DNA of 64,000 nucleotides from assembly GCF_029227915.1 (NCBI RefSeq), contig NC_079875.1:1364001-1428000 (forward strand). The letters are read 5' to 3'. Shown here piece by piece: positions 48,811 through 62,619 of the stretch. Source of the stretch: Hydractinia symbiolongicarpus. Taxonomy: Eukaryota; Cnidaria; Hydrozoa; Anthoathecata; Hydractiniidae. Under the pieces are notes generated by a model that saw only the letters and a program-made list of their open reading frames with translations, was not told where the DNA came from and ran no database searches. A program made the position numbers and the translations under genes. Numbering within the stretch: the first letter of the stretch is position 1; each line of letters opens with the position of its first letter.

Positions 48811-51800
48811 CATTTTTAAAAACTACAAATCTCATGGGCTTTAGTGGTGAAATAATATTTTAAGAAATCGTTCGGGAAATGAGTTTACACCCTGGGTACT
48901 TTCTTTGTATACTTTTTACTATACGGGCCGAGTCCGGGATTTACGGGAAATCGCAGGTTTTCGTTTGCCGGCGATTAGACTTCTTTTATTCAGCGTCTCA
49001 TCAAAAATGTAAACATTTTTGAAAACTACAAGTCTCATGCGTTTTAGTGGTGAAGAAATAATTTAAAAAACCGTTCGGGAAATGAGTTTACTCCCTGGGT
49101 ACTTTCTTTGTATACTTTTGACTATACGGGCCGAGTCCGGGATTTACGGGAAGTCGCGGGTTTTCGTTTGCCGGCGATTAAACTTCTTTTATTCAGCGTC
49201 TCATCAAAAATGAAAATATTTTTGAAAACTACAAGTCTCAAGCGTTTTAGTGGTGAAAAGATAATTTAAAAAATCGTTTTGGAAATGAGTTTACTCACTG
49301 GGTACTTTCCTTGTATACTTTCGACTATGCGGGCCGAGTCCGAGATTTACGGGAAATCGCGGGTTTTCGTTTGCCGGCGATTAAACTTCTTTTATTCAGC
49401 GTCTCATCAAAAATGAAAACATTTTTAAAAACTACAAGTCTCATGGCCTTTAGTGGTGAAATAATAATTTAAATAATCGTTTGGGAAATGAGTTTACTCC
49501 CTGGGTACTTTCTTTGTATACTTTTGACTATACGGGCCGAGTCCGGGATTTACGGGAAATAGCAGGTTTTCGTTTGCCGGCGATTAAACTTCTTTTATTC
49601 AGCGTCTCATCAAAAATGAAAACATTTTTGAAAACTACAAGTCTCATACGTTTTAGTGGTGAAAAAATAAATTAAAAAATCGTTCTGGAAATGAGTTTAC
49701 TCACAGGGTACTTTCTTTGTATACATTCGACTATACGGGCCAAGCCCGGGATTTACGGGAAATCGCGGGTTTTCGTTTGCCGACGATTAAACCTCTTTCA
49801 TTTAGCGTCTCATCAAAAATGAAAAATTTTTTGAAAACTACAAGTCTCATGCGTTTTAGTGGTGAAAAGATAATTGAAAAAATCGTTTCGGAAATGAGTT
49901 TACTCACAGGGTACTTTCTTTGTATACATTCGACTATACGGGCCAAGCCCGGGATTTACGGGAAATCGCTGGTTTTCGTTTGCCGGCGATTAAACAACTT
50001 TCATTAAGCGTCTCATCAAAAATGAAAACATTTCTGAAAACTACAAGTCTCATGGGCTTTAGTGGTGAAATAATAATTTAAAAAATCGTTCGGAAAATGA
50101 GTTTACACCCCGGGTACTTTCTTTGTATACTTTTGACTATACGGGCCGAGTCCGGGATTTACGGGAAATCGCAGGTTTTCGTTTGCCGGCGATTAAACTT
50201 CTTTTATTCAGCGTCTCATCAAAAATGAAAACATTTTTGAAAACTACAAGTCTCATACGTTTTAGTGGTGAAAAAATAATTTAAAAAATTCGTTCCAGAA
50301 ATGAGTTTACTCACTGGGTACTTTCCTTGCATACTTTTGACTATACGGGCCGAGTCCGGGATTTACGGGAAATCGCGAGTTTTCGTTTGCCGGCGATTAA
50401 ACTTCTTTTATTCAGCGTCTCATCAAAAATGAAAACATTTCTGAAAACTACAAGTCTCATGCGTTTTAGTGGTGAAAAAATAATTTAAAAAATCGTTCGG
50501 GAAATGAGTTTACACCCTGGGTACTTTCTTTGTATACTTTTGACTATACGGGCCGAGTCGGGGATTTACGGGAAATCGCAGGTTTTCGTTTGCCGGCGAT
50601 TAAACTTCTTTTATTCAGCGTCTCATCAAAAATGAAAACATTTTTGAAAACTACAAGTCTCATGCGTTTTAGTGGTGAAAAAATAATTTAAAACATCGTT
50701 CGGGAAATGAGTTTACACCCTGGGTACTCTCTTTGTATACTTTTGACTATACGGGCCGAGTCCGGGAATTACGGGAAATCGCAGGTTTTCGTTTGCCGGC
50801 GATTAAACTTTTTTTATTCAGCGTCTCATCAAAAATGAAAACATTTTTGAAAACTACAAGTCTCATGCGTTTTAGTGGTGAAAAAATAATTTAAAAATTC
50901 GTTGGGGAAATGAGTTTACTCACTGGGTAGTTTCTTTGTATACTTTTGACTATACGGGCCGAGACCGGGATTTACGGGAAATTGCGGGTTTTCGTTTGCC
51001 GGCGATTAAACTTCTTTTATTCAGCGTCTCATCAAAAATGAAAACATTTTTAAAAACTAAAAGTCTCATGGGATTTAGTGGTGAAATAATAATTTAAAAA
51101 ATCGTTCGGGAAATGAGTTTACACCCTGGGTACTTTTTTGTATACTTTTGACTATGCGGGCCGAGTCCGGGGTTTACGGGAATAGGCGGGTTTTCGTTTG
51201 CCGGCGATTAAACTTCTTTTATTTAGCATCTCATCAAAAATGAAAACATTTTTGAAAACTACAAGTCTCAAGCGTTTTAGTGGTGAAAAGATAATTTAAA
51301 AAATCGTTTTGGAAATGAGTTTACTCACAGGGTACTTTCTTTGTATACATTCGACTATACGGGCCAAGCCCGGAATTTACGGGAAATCGCGGGTTTTCGT
51401 TTGCCGGCGATTAAACCGCTTTCATTAAGCGTCTCATCAAAAATGAAAACATTTCTGAAAACTACAAGTCTCATGCGTTTTAGTGGTGAAAAAATAATTT
51501 AAAAATTCGTTCCGGAAATGAGTTTACTCACTGGGTACTTTCCTTGCATACTTTTGACTATACGGGCCGAGTCCGGGATTTACGGGAAATCGCGAGTTTT
51601 CGTTTGCCGGCGATTAAACTTCTTTTATTCAGTGTCTCATCAAAAATGAAACCATTTTTAAAAACTACAAGTCTCATGGGCTTTAGTGGTAAAATAATAA
51701 TTTAAAAAATCGTTTGGGAAATGAGTTTACTTCATGGGTACTTTCTTTGTATACTTTTGACTATATGGACCGAGTCCGGGATTTACGGGAAGTCGCAGGT

Positions 51801-53072
51801 TTTCATTTGCAGGCGATTAAACTTCTTTTATTCAGCGTCTCATCAAAAATGAAAACATTTTTGAAAACTACAAGTCTCATGCGTTTTAGTGGTGAAAAAA
51901 TAATTTAAAACATCGTTCGGGAAATGAGTTTACACCCTGGGTACTCTCTTTGTATACTTTTGACTATACGGGCCGAGTCCGGGAATTACGGGAAATCGCA
52001 GGTTTTCGTTTGCCGGCGATTAAACTTCTTTTATTCAGCGTCTCATCAAAAATGAAAACATTTTTGAAAACTACAAGTCTCATGCGTTTTAGTGGTGAAA
52101 AAATAATTTAAAAATTCGTTAGGGAAATGAGTTTACTCACTGGGTACTTTCCTTGTATACTTTTGACTATACGGGCCGATGCCGGGATTTACGGGAAGTT
52201 GCGGGTTTTCGTTTGCCGGCGATTAAACTTCTTTTATTCAGCGTCTCATCAAAAATGAAAACATTTTTAAAAACTACAAGTCTCATCGGCTTCAGTGGTG
52301 AAATAATAATTTAAAAAATCGTTCGGGAAATGAGTTTACACCCTGGGTACTTTCTTTGTATACTTTTGACTATGCGGGCCGAGTCCGGGGTTTACGGGAA
52401 ATGGCGGGTTTTCGTTTGCCGGCGATTAAACTTCTTTTATTTAGCGTCTCATCAAAAATGAAAACATTTTTAAAAACTAAAAGTCTCATGGGATTTAGTG
52501 GTGAAATAATAATTTAAAAAATCGTTCGGGAAATGAGTTTACACCCTGGGTACTTTTTTGTATACTTTTGACAATGCGGGCCGAGTCCGGGGTTTACGGG
52601 AATAGGCGGGTTTTCGTTTGCCGGCGATTAAACTTCTTTTATTTAGCGTCTCATCAAAAATGAAAACATTTTTGAAAACTACAAGTCTCAAGCGTTTTAG
52701 TGGTGAAAAGATAATTTAAAAAATCGTTTTGGAAATGAGTTTACTCACAGGGTACTTTCTTTGTATACATTCGACTATACGGGCCAAGCCCGGGATTTAC
52801 GGGAAATCGCGGGTTTTCGTTTGCCGGCGATTAAACCGCTTTCATTAAGCGTCTCATCAAAAATGAAAACATTTCTGAAAACTACAAGTCTCATGCGTTT
52901 TAGTGGTGAAAAAATAATTTAAAAATTCGTTCCGGAAATGAGTTTACTCACTGGGTACTTTCCTTGCATACTTTTGACTATACGGGCCGAGTCCGGGATT
53001 TACGGGAAATCGCGAGTTTTCGTTTGCCGGCGATTAAACTTCTTTTATTCAGTGTCTCATCAAAAATGAAAC
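48811..53072. repeat. 4262-bp 21-mer higher-order repeat, copy 1
   Basis: It starts at the CATTTTTAAAAAC before ACAAATCTC (about 48811) and runs to about 53072. It contains monomers with AATATTTTAAGAAATCG, GATTAGAC, ATGTAAACA, GCCGACG, GAAAAATTTTTTG, TTCGTTCCAG, TTAAAACATCG and TACTTTTTTG. Monomer lengths include one of 204 bp (about 50302) and two of 202 bp (after 51115 and 52535), so 21 monomers give 4262 bp. A 1420-bp 7-mer is nested within it. Confidence 0.88.
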
Positions 53073-56000
53073 CATTTTTAAAAACTACAAATCTCATGGG
53101 CTTTAGTGGTGAAATAATATTTTAAGAAATCGTTCGGGAAATGAGTTTACACCCTGGGTACTTTCTTTGTATACTTTTTACTATACGGGCCGAGTCCGGG
53201 ATTTACGGGAAATCGCAGGTTTTCGTTTGCCGGCGATTAGACTTCTTTTATTCAGCGTCTCATCAAAAATGTAAACATTTTTGAAAACTACAAGTCTCAT
53301 GCGTTTTAGTGGTGAAGAAATAATTTAAAAAACCGTTCGGGAAATGAGTTTACTCCCTGGGTACTTTCTTTGTATACTTTTGACTATACGGGCCGAGTCC
53401 GGGATTTACGGGAAGTCGCGGGTTTTCGTTTGCCGGCGATTAAACTTCTTTTATTCAGCGTCTCATCAAAAATGAAAATATTTTTGAAAACTACAAGTCT
53501 CAAGCGTTTTAGTGGTGAAAAGATAATTTAAAAAATCGTTTTGGAAATGAGTTTACTCACTGGGTACTTTCCTTGTATACTTTCGACTATGCGGGCCGAG
53601 TCCGAGATTTACGGGAAATCGCGGGTTTTCGTTTGCCGGCGATTAAACTTCTTTTATTCAGCGTCTCATCAAAAATGAAAACATTTTTAAAAACTACAAG
53701 TCTCATGGGCTTTAGTGGTGAAATAATAATTTAAATAATCGTTTGGGAAATGAGTTTACTCCCTGGGTACTTTCTTTGTATACTTTTGACTATACGGGCC
53801 GAGTCCGGGATTTACGGGAAATAGCAGGTTTTCGTTTGCCGGCGATTAAACTTCTTTTATTCAGCGTCTCATCAAAAATGAAAACATTTTTGAAAACTAC
53901 AAGTCTCATACGTTTTAGTGGTGAAAAAATAAATTAAAAAATCGTTCTGGAAATGAGTTTACTCACAGGGTACTTTCTTTGTATACATTCGACTATACGG
54001 GCCAAGCCCGGGATTTACGGGAAATCGCGGGTTTTCGTTTGCCGACGATTAAACCTCTTTCATTTAGCGTCTCATCAAAAATGAAAAATTTTTTGAAAAC
54101 TACAAGTCTCATGCGTTTTAGTGGTGAAAAGATAATTGAAAAAATCGTTTCGGAAATGAGTTTACTCACAGGGTACTTTCTTTGTATACATTCGACTATA
54201 CGGGCCAAGCCTGGGATTTACGGGAAATCGCTGGTTTTCGTTTGCCGGCGATTAAACAACTTTCATTAAGCGTCTCATCAAAAATGAAAACATTTCTGAA
54301 AACTACAAGTCTCATGGGCTTTAGTGGTGAAATAATAATTTAAAAAATCGTTCGGAAAATGAGTTTACACCCCGGGTACTTTCTTTGTATACTTTTGACT
54401 ATACGGGCCGAGTCCGGGATTTACTGGAAATCGCAGGTTTTCGTTTGCCGGCGATTAAACTTCTTTTATTCAGCGTCTCATCAAAAATGAAAACATTTTT
54501 GAAAACTACAAGTCTCATACGTTTTAGTGGTGAAAAAATAATTTAAAAAATTCGTTCCAGAAATGAGTTTACTCACTGGGTACTTTCCTTGCATACTTTT
54601 GACTATACGGGCCGAGTCCGGGATTTACGGGAAATCGCGAGTTTTCGTTTGCCGGCGATTAAACTTCTTTTATTCAGCGTCTCATCAAAAATGAAAACAT
54701 TTCTGAAAACTACAAGTCTCATGCGTTTTAGTGGTGAAAAAATAATTTAAAAAATCGTTCGGGAAATGAGTTTACACCCTGGGTACTTTCTTTGTATACT
54801 TTTGACTATACGGGCCGAGTCGGGGATTTACGGGAAATCGCAGGTTTTCGTTTGCCGGCGATTAAACTTCTTTTATTCAGCGTCTCATCAAAAATGAAAA
54901 CATTTTTGAAAACTACAAGTCTCATGCGTTTTAGTGGTGAAAAAATAATTTAAAACATCGTTCGGGAAATGAGTTTACACCCTGGGTACTCTCTTTGTAT
55001 ACTTTTGACTATACGGGCCGAGTCCGGGAATTACGGGAAATCGCAGGTTTTCGTTTGCCGGCGATTAAACTTTTTTTATTCAGCGTCTCATCAAAAATGA
55101 AAACATTTTTGAAAACTACAAGTCTCATGCGTTTTAGTGGTGAAAAAATAATTTAAAAATTCGTTGGGGAAATGAGTTTACTCACTGGGTACTTTCTTTG
55201 TATACTTTTGACTATACGGGCCGAGACCGGGATTTACGGGAAATTGCGGGTTTTCGTTTGCCGGCGATTAAACTTCTTTTATTCAGCGTCTCATCAAAAA
55301 TGAAAACATTTTTAAAAACTAAAAGTCTCATGGGATTTAGTGGTGAAATAATAATTTAAAAAATCGTTCGGGAAATGAGTTTACACCCTGGGTACTTTTT
55401 TGTATACTTTTGACTATGCGGGCCGAGTCCGGGGTTTACGGGAATAGGCGGGTTTTCGTTTGCCGGCGATTAAACTTCTTTTATTTAGCATCTCATCAAA
55501 AATGAAAACATTTTTGAAAACTACAAGTCTCAAGCGTTTTAGTGGTGAAAAGATAATTTAAAAAATCGTTTTGGAAATGAGTTTACTCACAGGGTACTTT
55601 CTTTGTATACATTCGACTATACGGGCCAAGCCCGGAATTTACGGGAAATCGCGGGTTTTCGTTTGCCGGCGATTAAACCGCTTTCATTAAGCGTCTCATC
55701 AAAAATGAAAACATTTCTGAAAACTACAAGTCTCATGCGTTTTAGTGGTGAAAAAATAATTTAAAAATTCGTTCCGGAAATGAGTTTACTCACTGGGTAC
55801 TTTCCTTGCATACTTTTGACTATACGGGCCGAGTCCGGGATTTACGGGAAATCGCGAGTTTTCGTTTGCCGGCGATTAAACTTCTTTTATTCAGTGTCTC
55901 ATCAAAAATGAAACCATTTTTAAAAACTACAAGTCTCATGGGCTTTAGTGGTAAAATAATAATTTAAAAAATCGTTTGGGAAATGAGTTTACTTCATGGG

Positions 56001-57334
56001 TACTTTGTTTGTATACTTTTGACTATATGGGCCGAGTCCGGGATTTACGGGAAGTCGCAGGTTTTCATTTGCAGGCGATTAAACTTCTTTTATTCAGCGT
56101 CTCATCAAAAATGAAAACATTTTTGAAAACTACAAGTCTCATGCGTTTTAGTGGTGAAAAAATAATTTAAAACATCGTTCGGGAAATGAGTTTACACCCT
56201 GGGTACTCTCTTTGTATACTTTTGACTATACGGGCCGAGTCCGGGAATTACGGGAAATCGCAGGTTTTCGTTTGCCGGCGATTAAACTTCTTTTATTCAG
56301 CGTCTCATCAAAAATGAAAACATTTTTGAAAACTACAAGTCTCATGCGTTTTAGTGGTGAAAAAATAATTTAAAAATTCGTTAGGGAAATGAGTTTACTC
56401 ACTGGGTACTTTCCTTGTATACTTTTGACTATACGGGCCGATGCCGGGATTTACGGGAAGTTGCGGGTTTTCGTTTGCCGGCGATTAAACTTCTTTTATT
56501 CAGCGTCTCATCAAAAATGAAAACATTTTTAAAAACTACAAGTCTCATCGGCTTCAGTGGTGAAATAATAATTTAAAAAATCGTTCGGGAAATGAGTTTA
56601 CACCCTGTGTACTTTCTTTGTATACTTTTGACTATGCGGGCCGAGTCCGGGGTTTACGGGAAATGGCGGGTTTTCGTTTGCCGGCGATTAAACTTCTTTT
56701 ATTTAGCGTCTCATCAAAAATGAAAACATTTTTAAAAACTAAAAGTCTCATGGGATTTAGTGGTGAAATAATAATTTAAAAAATCGTTCGGGAAATGAGT
56801 TTACACCCTGGGTACTTTTTTGTATACTTTTGACAATGCGGGCCGAGTCCGGGGTTTACGGGAATAGGCGGGTTTTCGTTTGCCGGCGATTAAACTTCTT
56901 TTATTTAGCGTCTCATCAAAAATGAAAACATTTTTGAAAACTACAAGTCTCAAGCGTTTTAGTGGTGAAAAGATAATTTAAAAAATCGTTTTGGAAATGA
57001 GTTTACTCACAGGGTACTTTCTTTGTATACATTCGACTATACGGGCCAAGCCCGGGATTTACGGGAAATCGCGGGTTTTCGTTTGCCGGCGATTAAACCG
57101 CTTTCATTAAGCGTCTCATCAAAAATGAAAACATTTCTGAAAACTACAAGTCTCATGCGTTTTAGTGGTGAAAAAATAATTTAAAAATTCGTTCCGGAAA
57201 TGAGTTTACTCACTGGGTACTTTCCTTGCATACTTTTGACTATACGGGCCGAGTCCGGGATTTACGGGAAATCGCGAGTTTTCGTTTGCCGGCGATTAAA
57301 CTTCTTTTATTCAGTGTCTCATCAAAAATGAAAC
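53073..57334. repeat. 4262-bp 21-mer higher-order repeat, copy 2
   Basis: Matches 48811-53072 throughout. By eye I found about seven single-base differences (for example GGGTAGTTTC at 50935 against GGGTACTTTC; ATGGACCG at about 51769 against ATGGGCCG; CTGGGTAC at about 52345 against CTGTGTAC; CCCGGG against CCTGGG near 54213; TTACGGG against TTACTGG near 54423). That is about 99.8% identity. At 57335 the sequence leaves the pattern (ACAAGTCTC, GGTAAAATAAT). Confidence 0.88.
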
Positions 57335-57404
57335 CATTTTTAAAAACTACAAGTCTCATGGGCTTTAGTGGTAAAATAATAATTTAAAAAATCGTTTGGG
57401 AAAT

Positions 57405-58216
57405 GAGTTTACTTCATGGGTAATTTCTTTGTATACTTTTGACTATATGGGCCGAGTCCGGGATTTACGGGAAGTCGCAGGTTTTCGTTTGCAGGCGATT
57501 AAACTTCTTTTATTCAGCGTCTCATCAAAAATGAAAACATTTTTGAAAACTACAAGTCTCAAGCGTTTTAGTGGTGAAAAGATAATTTAAAAAATCGTTT
57601 TGGAAATGAGTTTACTCACAGGGTACTTTCTTTGTATACATTCGACTATACGGGCCAAGCCCGGAATTTACGGGAAATCGCGGGTTTTCGTTTGCCGGCG
57701 ATTAAACCGCTTTCATTAAGCGTCTCATCAAAAATGAAAACATTTCTGAAAACTACAAGTCTCATGCGTTTTAGTGGTGAAAAAATAATTTAAAAATTCG
57801 TTCCGGAAATGAGTTTACTCACTGGGTACTTTCCTTGCATACTTTTGACTATACGGGCCGAGTCCGGGATTTACGGGAAGTCGCAGGTTTTCATTTGCAG
57901 GCGATTAAACTTCTTTTATTCAGCGTCTCATCAAAAATGAAAACATTTTTGAAAACTACAAGTCTCATGCGTTTTAGTGGTGAAAAAATAATTTAAAAAT
58001 TCGTTAGGGAAATGAGTTTACTCACTGGGTACTTTCCTTGTATACTTTTGACTATACGGGCCGATGCCGGGATTTACGGGAAGTTGCGGGTTTTCGTTTG
58101 CCGGCGATTAAACTTCTTTTATTCAGCGTCTCATCAAAAATGAAAACATTTTTAAAAACTACAAGTCTCATGGGCTTCAGTGGTGAAATAATAATTTAAA
58201 AAATCGTTCGGGAAAT
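57405..58216. repeat. Rearranged 7-mer with two chimeric monomers
   Basis: In the unit starting at 56797 the normal order breaks. The monomer at 57405 begins as the TTCATGG type but ends as the CTCAAGCG/GAAAAGATAATT type (switch at about 57500-57570). The monomer at 57811 begins as the CCTTGCATAC type and ends as the GAAGTCGCAGG/CATTTGCAGG type (switch at about 57860-57880). Two exchanges rebuilt the unit while its length stayed near seven monomers. Confidence 0.68.
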
Positions 58217-59026
58217 GAGTTTACACCCTGGGTACTTTTTTGTATACTTTTGACTATGCGGGCCGAGTCCGGGGTTTACGGGAATAGGCGGGTTTTCGTT
58301 TGCCGGCGATTAAACTTCTTTTATTTAGCGTCTCATCAAAAATGAAAACATTTTTGAAAACTACAAGTCTCAAGCGTTTTAGTGGTGAAAAGATAATTTA
58401 AAAAATCGTTTTGGAAATGAGTTTACTCACAGGGTACTTTCTTTGTATACATTCGACTATACGGGCCAAGCCGGGATTTACGGGAAATCGCGGGTTTTCG
58501 TTTGCCGGCGATTAAACCACTTTCATTAAGCGTCTCATCAAAAATGAAAACATTTCTGAAAACTACAAGTCTCATGCGTTTTAGTGGTGAAAAAATAATT
58601 TAAAAATTCGTTCCGGAAATGAGTTTACTCACTGGGTACTTTCCTTGCATACTTTTGACTATACGGGCCGAGTCCGGGATTTACGGGAAATCGCGAGTTT
58701 TCGTTTGCCGGCGATTAAACTTCTTTTATTCAGTGTCTCATCAAAAATGAAACCATTTTTAAAAACTACAAGTCTCATGGGCTTTAGTGGTAAAATAATA
58801 ATTTAAAAAATCGTTTGGGAAATGAGTTTACTTCATGGGTACTTTCTTTGTATACTTTTGACTATATGGGCCGAGTCCGGGATTTACGGGAAGTCGCAGG
58901 TTTTCGTTTGCAGGCGATTAAACTTCTTTTATTCAGCGTCTCATCAAAAATGAAAACATTTTTGAAAACTACAAGTCTCATGCGTTTTAGTGGTGAAAAA
59001 ATAATTTAAAACATCGTTTGGGAAAT

Positions 59027-62000
59027 GAGTTTACACCCTGGGTACTCTCTTTGTATACTTTTGACTATACGGTCCGAGTCCGGGAATTACGGGAAATCGC
59101 AGGTTTTCGTTTGCCGGCGATTAAACTTCTTTTATTCAGCGTCTCATCAAAAATGAAAACATTTTTGAAAACTACAAGTCTCATGCGTTTTAGTGGTGAA
59201 AAAATAATTTAAAAATTCGTTAGGGAAATGAGTTTACTCACTGGGTACTTTCCTTGTATACTTTTGACTATACGGGCCGATGCCGGGATTTACGGGAAGT
59301 TGCGGGTTTTCGTTTGCCGGCGATTAAACTTCTTTTATTCAGCGTCTCATCAAAAATGAAAACATTTTTAAAAACTACAAGTCTCATGGGCTTCAGTGGT
59401 GAAATAATAATTTAAAAAATCGTTCGGGAAATGAGTTTACACCCTGGGTACTTTCTTTGTATACTTTTGACTATGCGGGCCGAGTCCGGGGTTTACGGGA
59501 AATGGCGGGTTTTCGTTTGCCGGCGATTAAACTTCTTTTATTTAGCGTCTCATCAAAAATGAAAACATTTTTGAAAACTGCAAGTCTCAAGCGTTTTAGT
59601 GGTGAAAAGATAATTTAAAAAATCGTTTTGGAAATGAGTTTACTCACAGGGTACTTTCTTTGTATACATTCGACTATACGGGCCAAGCCCGGGATTTACG
59701 GGAAATCGCGGGTTTTCGTTTGCCGGCGATTAAACCGCTTTCATTAAGCGTCTCATCAAAAATGAAAACATTTCTGAAAACTACAAGTCTCATGCGTTTT
59801 AGTGGTGAAAAAATAATTTAAAAATTCGTTCCCGAAATGAGTTTACTCACTGGGTACTTTCCTTGCATACTTTTGACTATACGGGCCGAGTCCGGGATTT
59901 ACGGGAAATCGCGAGTTTTCGTTTGCCGGCGATTAAACTTCTTTTATTCAGCGTCTCATCAAAAATGAAAACATTTCTAAAAACTACAAGTCTCATGCGT
60001 TTTAGTGGTGAAAAAATAATTTGAAAATTTGTTCCGGAAATGAGTTTACTCACTGGGTACTTTCCTTGCATACTTTTGACTATACTGGCCAAGTCCTGGA
60101 CTTACGGGAAATCGCGAGTTTTCGTTTGCCGGCGATTAAACTTCTTTTATTCAGCGTCTCATCAAAAATGAAACCATTTTTAAAAACTACAAGTCTCATG
60201 GGCTTTAGTGGTAAAATAATAATTTAAAAAATCGTTTGGGAAATGCGTTTACTCCCTGGGTACTTTCTTTGTATACTTTTGACTATACGGGCCGAGTCCG
60301 GGATTTACGGGAAGTCGCAGGTTTTCGTTTGCAGGCGATTAAACTTCTTTTATTCAGCGTCTCATCAAAAATGAAAACATTTTTGAAAACTACAAGTCTC
60401 ATGCGTTTTAGTGGTGAAAAAATAATTTAAAACATCGTTCGGGAAATGAGTTTACACCCTGGGTACTCTCTTTGTATACTTTTGACTATACGGGCCGAGT
60501 CCGGGATTTACGAGAAATTGCGGGTTTTCGTTTGCCGGCGATTAAACTTCTTTTATTCAGCGTCTCATCAAAAATCAAAACATTTTTAAAAACTACAAGT
60601 CTCATGGGCTTCAGTGGTGAAATAATAATTTAAAAAATCGTTCGGGAAATGAGTTTACACCCTGGGTACTTTCTTTGTATACTTTTGACTATGCGGGCCG
60701 AGTCCGTGGTTTACGGGAAATGGCAGGTTTTCGTTTGCCGGCGATTAAACTTCTTTTATTTAGTGTCTCTTCAAAAATGAAAACATTTTTGAAAACTACA
60801 AGTCTCAAGCGTTTTAGTGGTGAAAAGATAATTTAAAAAATCGTTTTGGAAATGAGTTTACTCACAGGGTACTTTCTTTGTGTACATTCGACTATACTGG
60901 CCAAGCCCGGGATTTACGGGAAATCGCGGGTTTTCGTTTGCCGGCGATTAAATCGCTTTCATTAAGCGTCTCATCAAAAATGAAAACATTTCTGAAAACT
61001 ACAAGTCTCATGCGTTTTAGTGGTGAAAAAATAATTTAAAAATTCGTTCCTGAAATGAGTTTACTCACTGGGTACTTTCCTTGCATACTTTTGACTATAC
61101 GGGCCGAGTCCGGGATTTACGGGAAATCGCGAGTTTTCGTTTGCCGGCGATTAAACTTCTTTTATTCAGCGTCTCATCAAAAATGAAACCATTTTTAAAA
61201 ACTACAAGTCTCATGGGCTTTAGTGGTAAAATAATAATTTAAAAAATCGTTTGGGAAATGAGTTTACTCCCTGGGAACTTTCTTTGTATACTTTTGACTA
61301 TACGGGCCGAGTCCGAGATTTACGGGAAGTCGCAGGTTTTCGTTTGCAGGCGATTAAACTTCTTTTATTCAGCGTCTCATCAAAAATGAAAACATTTTTG
61401 AAAACTACAAGTCTCATGCGTTTTAGTGGTGAAAAAATAATTTAAAAATTCGTTCCGGAAATGAGTTTACTCACTGGGTACTTTCCTTGCATACTTTTGA
61501 CTATACGGGCCGAGTCCGGGATTTACGGGAAATCGCGAGTTTTCGTTTGCCGGCGATTAAACTTCTTTTATTCAGCGTCTCATCAAAAATAAAAACATTT
61601 CTGAAAACTACAAGTCTCATGCGTTTTAGTGGTGAAAAAATAATTTAAAAATTCGTTCCGGAAATGAGTTTACTCACTGGGTACTTTCCTTGCATACTTT
61701 TGACTATACTGGCCAAGTCCGGGACTTACGGGAAATCGCGAGTTTTCGTTTGCCGGCGATTAAACTTCTTTTATTCAGCGTCTCATCAAAAATGAAACCA
61801 TTTTTAAAAACTACAAGTCTCATGCGTTTTAGTGGTGAAGAAATAATTTAAAAAATCGTTTGGGAAATGAGTTTACTTCCTGGGTACTTTCTTTGTATAC
61901 TTTTGACTATACGGGCCGAGTCCGGGATTTACGGGAAGTCGCAGGTTTTCGTTTGCAGGCGATTAAACTTCTTTTATTCAGCGTCTCATCAAAAATGAAA

Positions 62001-62274
62001 ACATTTTTGAAAACTACAACTCTCATGCGTTTTAGTGGTGAAAAAATAATTTAAAAATTCGTTCCGGAAATGAGTTTACTCACTGGGTACTTTCCTTGCA
62101 TACTTTTGACTATACGGGCCGAGTCCGGGATTTACGGGAAATCGCGAGTTTTCGTTTGCCGGCGATTAAATTTCTTTTATTCAGCGTCTCATCAAAAATG
62201 AAAACATTTCTGAAAACTACAAGTCTCATGCGTTTTAGTGGTGAAAAAATAATTTAAAAATTCGTTCCGGAAAT
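59027..62274. repeat. A-rich monomers, start of a 4.2-kb repeat
   Basis: The monomer at 59027 with ACGGTCCGAG and GGGAATT begins a segment whose sequence returns at 63229. Inside, the TGTGTACATTCGAC/TATACTGGCC monomer at 60854 begins a 7-mer repeated from 62275 (1421 bp). The monomer at 60042 has GAAAATTTG and CTGGACTTACGG, variants not common elsewhere. All anchors in this stretch are 203 bp apart. Confidence 0.72.
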
Positions 62275-62477
62275 GAGTTTACTCACAGGGTACTTTCTTT
62301 GTGTACATTCGACTATACTGGCCAAGCCCGGGATTTACGGGAAATCGCGGGTTTTCGTTTGCCGGCGATTAAATCGCTTTCATTAAGCGTCTCATCAAAA
62401 ATGAAAACATTTCTGAAAACTACAAGTCTCATGCGTTTTAGTGGTGAAAAAATAATTTAAAAATTCGTTCCTGAAAT

Positions 62478-62619
62478 GAGTTTACTCACTGGGTACTTTC
62501 CTTGCATACTTTTGACTATACGGGCCGAGTCCGGGATTTACGGGAAATCGCGAGTTTTCGTCTACAAGTCTCATGCGTTTTAGTGGTGAAAAAATAATTT
62601 AAAAATTCGTTCCGGAAAT
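62478..62619. repeat. 142-bp monomer with a 61-bp deletion
   Basis: Anchors 62478 and 62620 are only 142 bp apart. CGAGTTTTCGT (to 62561, monomer position 84) is joined to CTACAAGTCTC (from 62562, position 146), so positions 85-145 are missing, including the whole 9-bp dyad. The sequence on the right matches 61607 onward with a 954-bp shift (five monomers minus 61 bp). No microhomology is visible at the join. Confidence 0.86.

Larger units (their letters stand above)
51115..59635. repeat. Seven-monomer repeat of about 1420 bp, five starts
   Basis: The unusual TACTTTTTTG/GAATAGGCGGG monomer lies at 51115, 52535, 55377, 56797 and 58217. It is followed in full copies by CACAGGG, CCTTGCATAC, TTACTTCATGG, CTCTCTTTG/GGGAATT, TTAGGGAAATG/CCGATGCC and ATGCGGG/AAATGGCGGG monomers. 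The pair at 51115-53072 is carried inside the 21-mer and reappears at 55377-57334. Confidence 0.8.
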
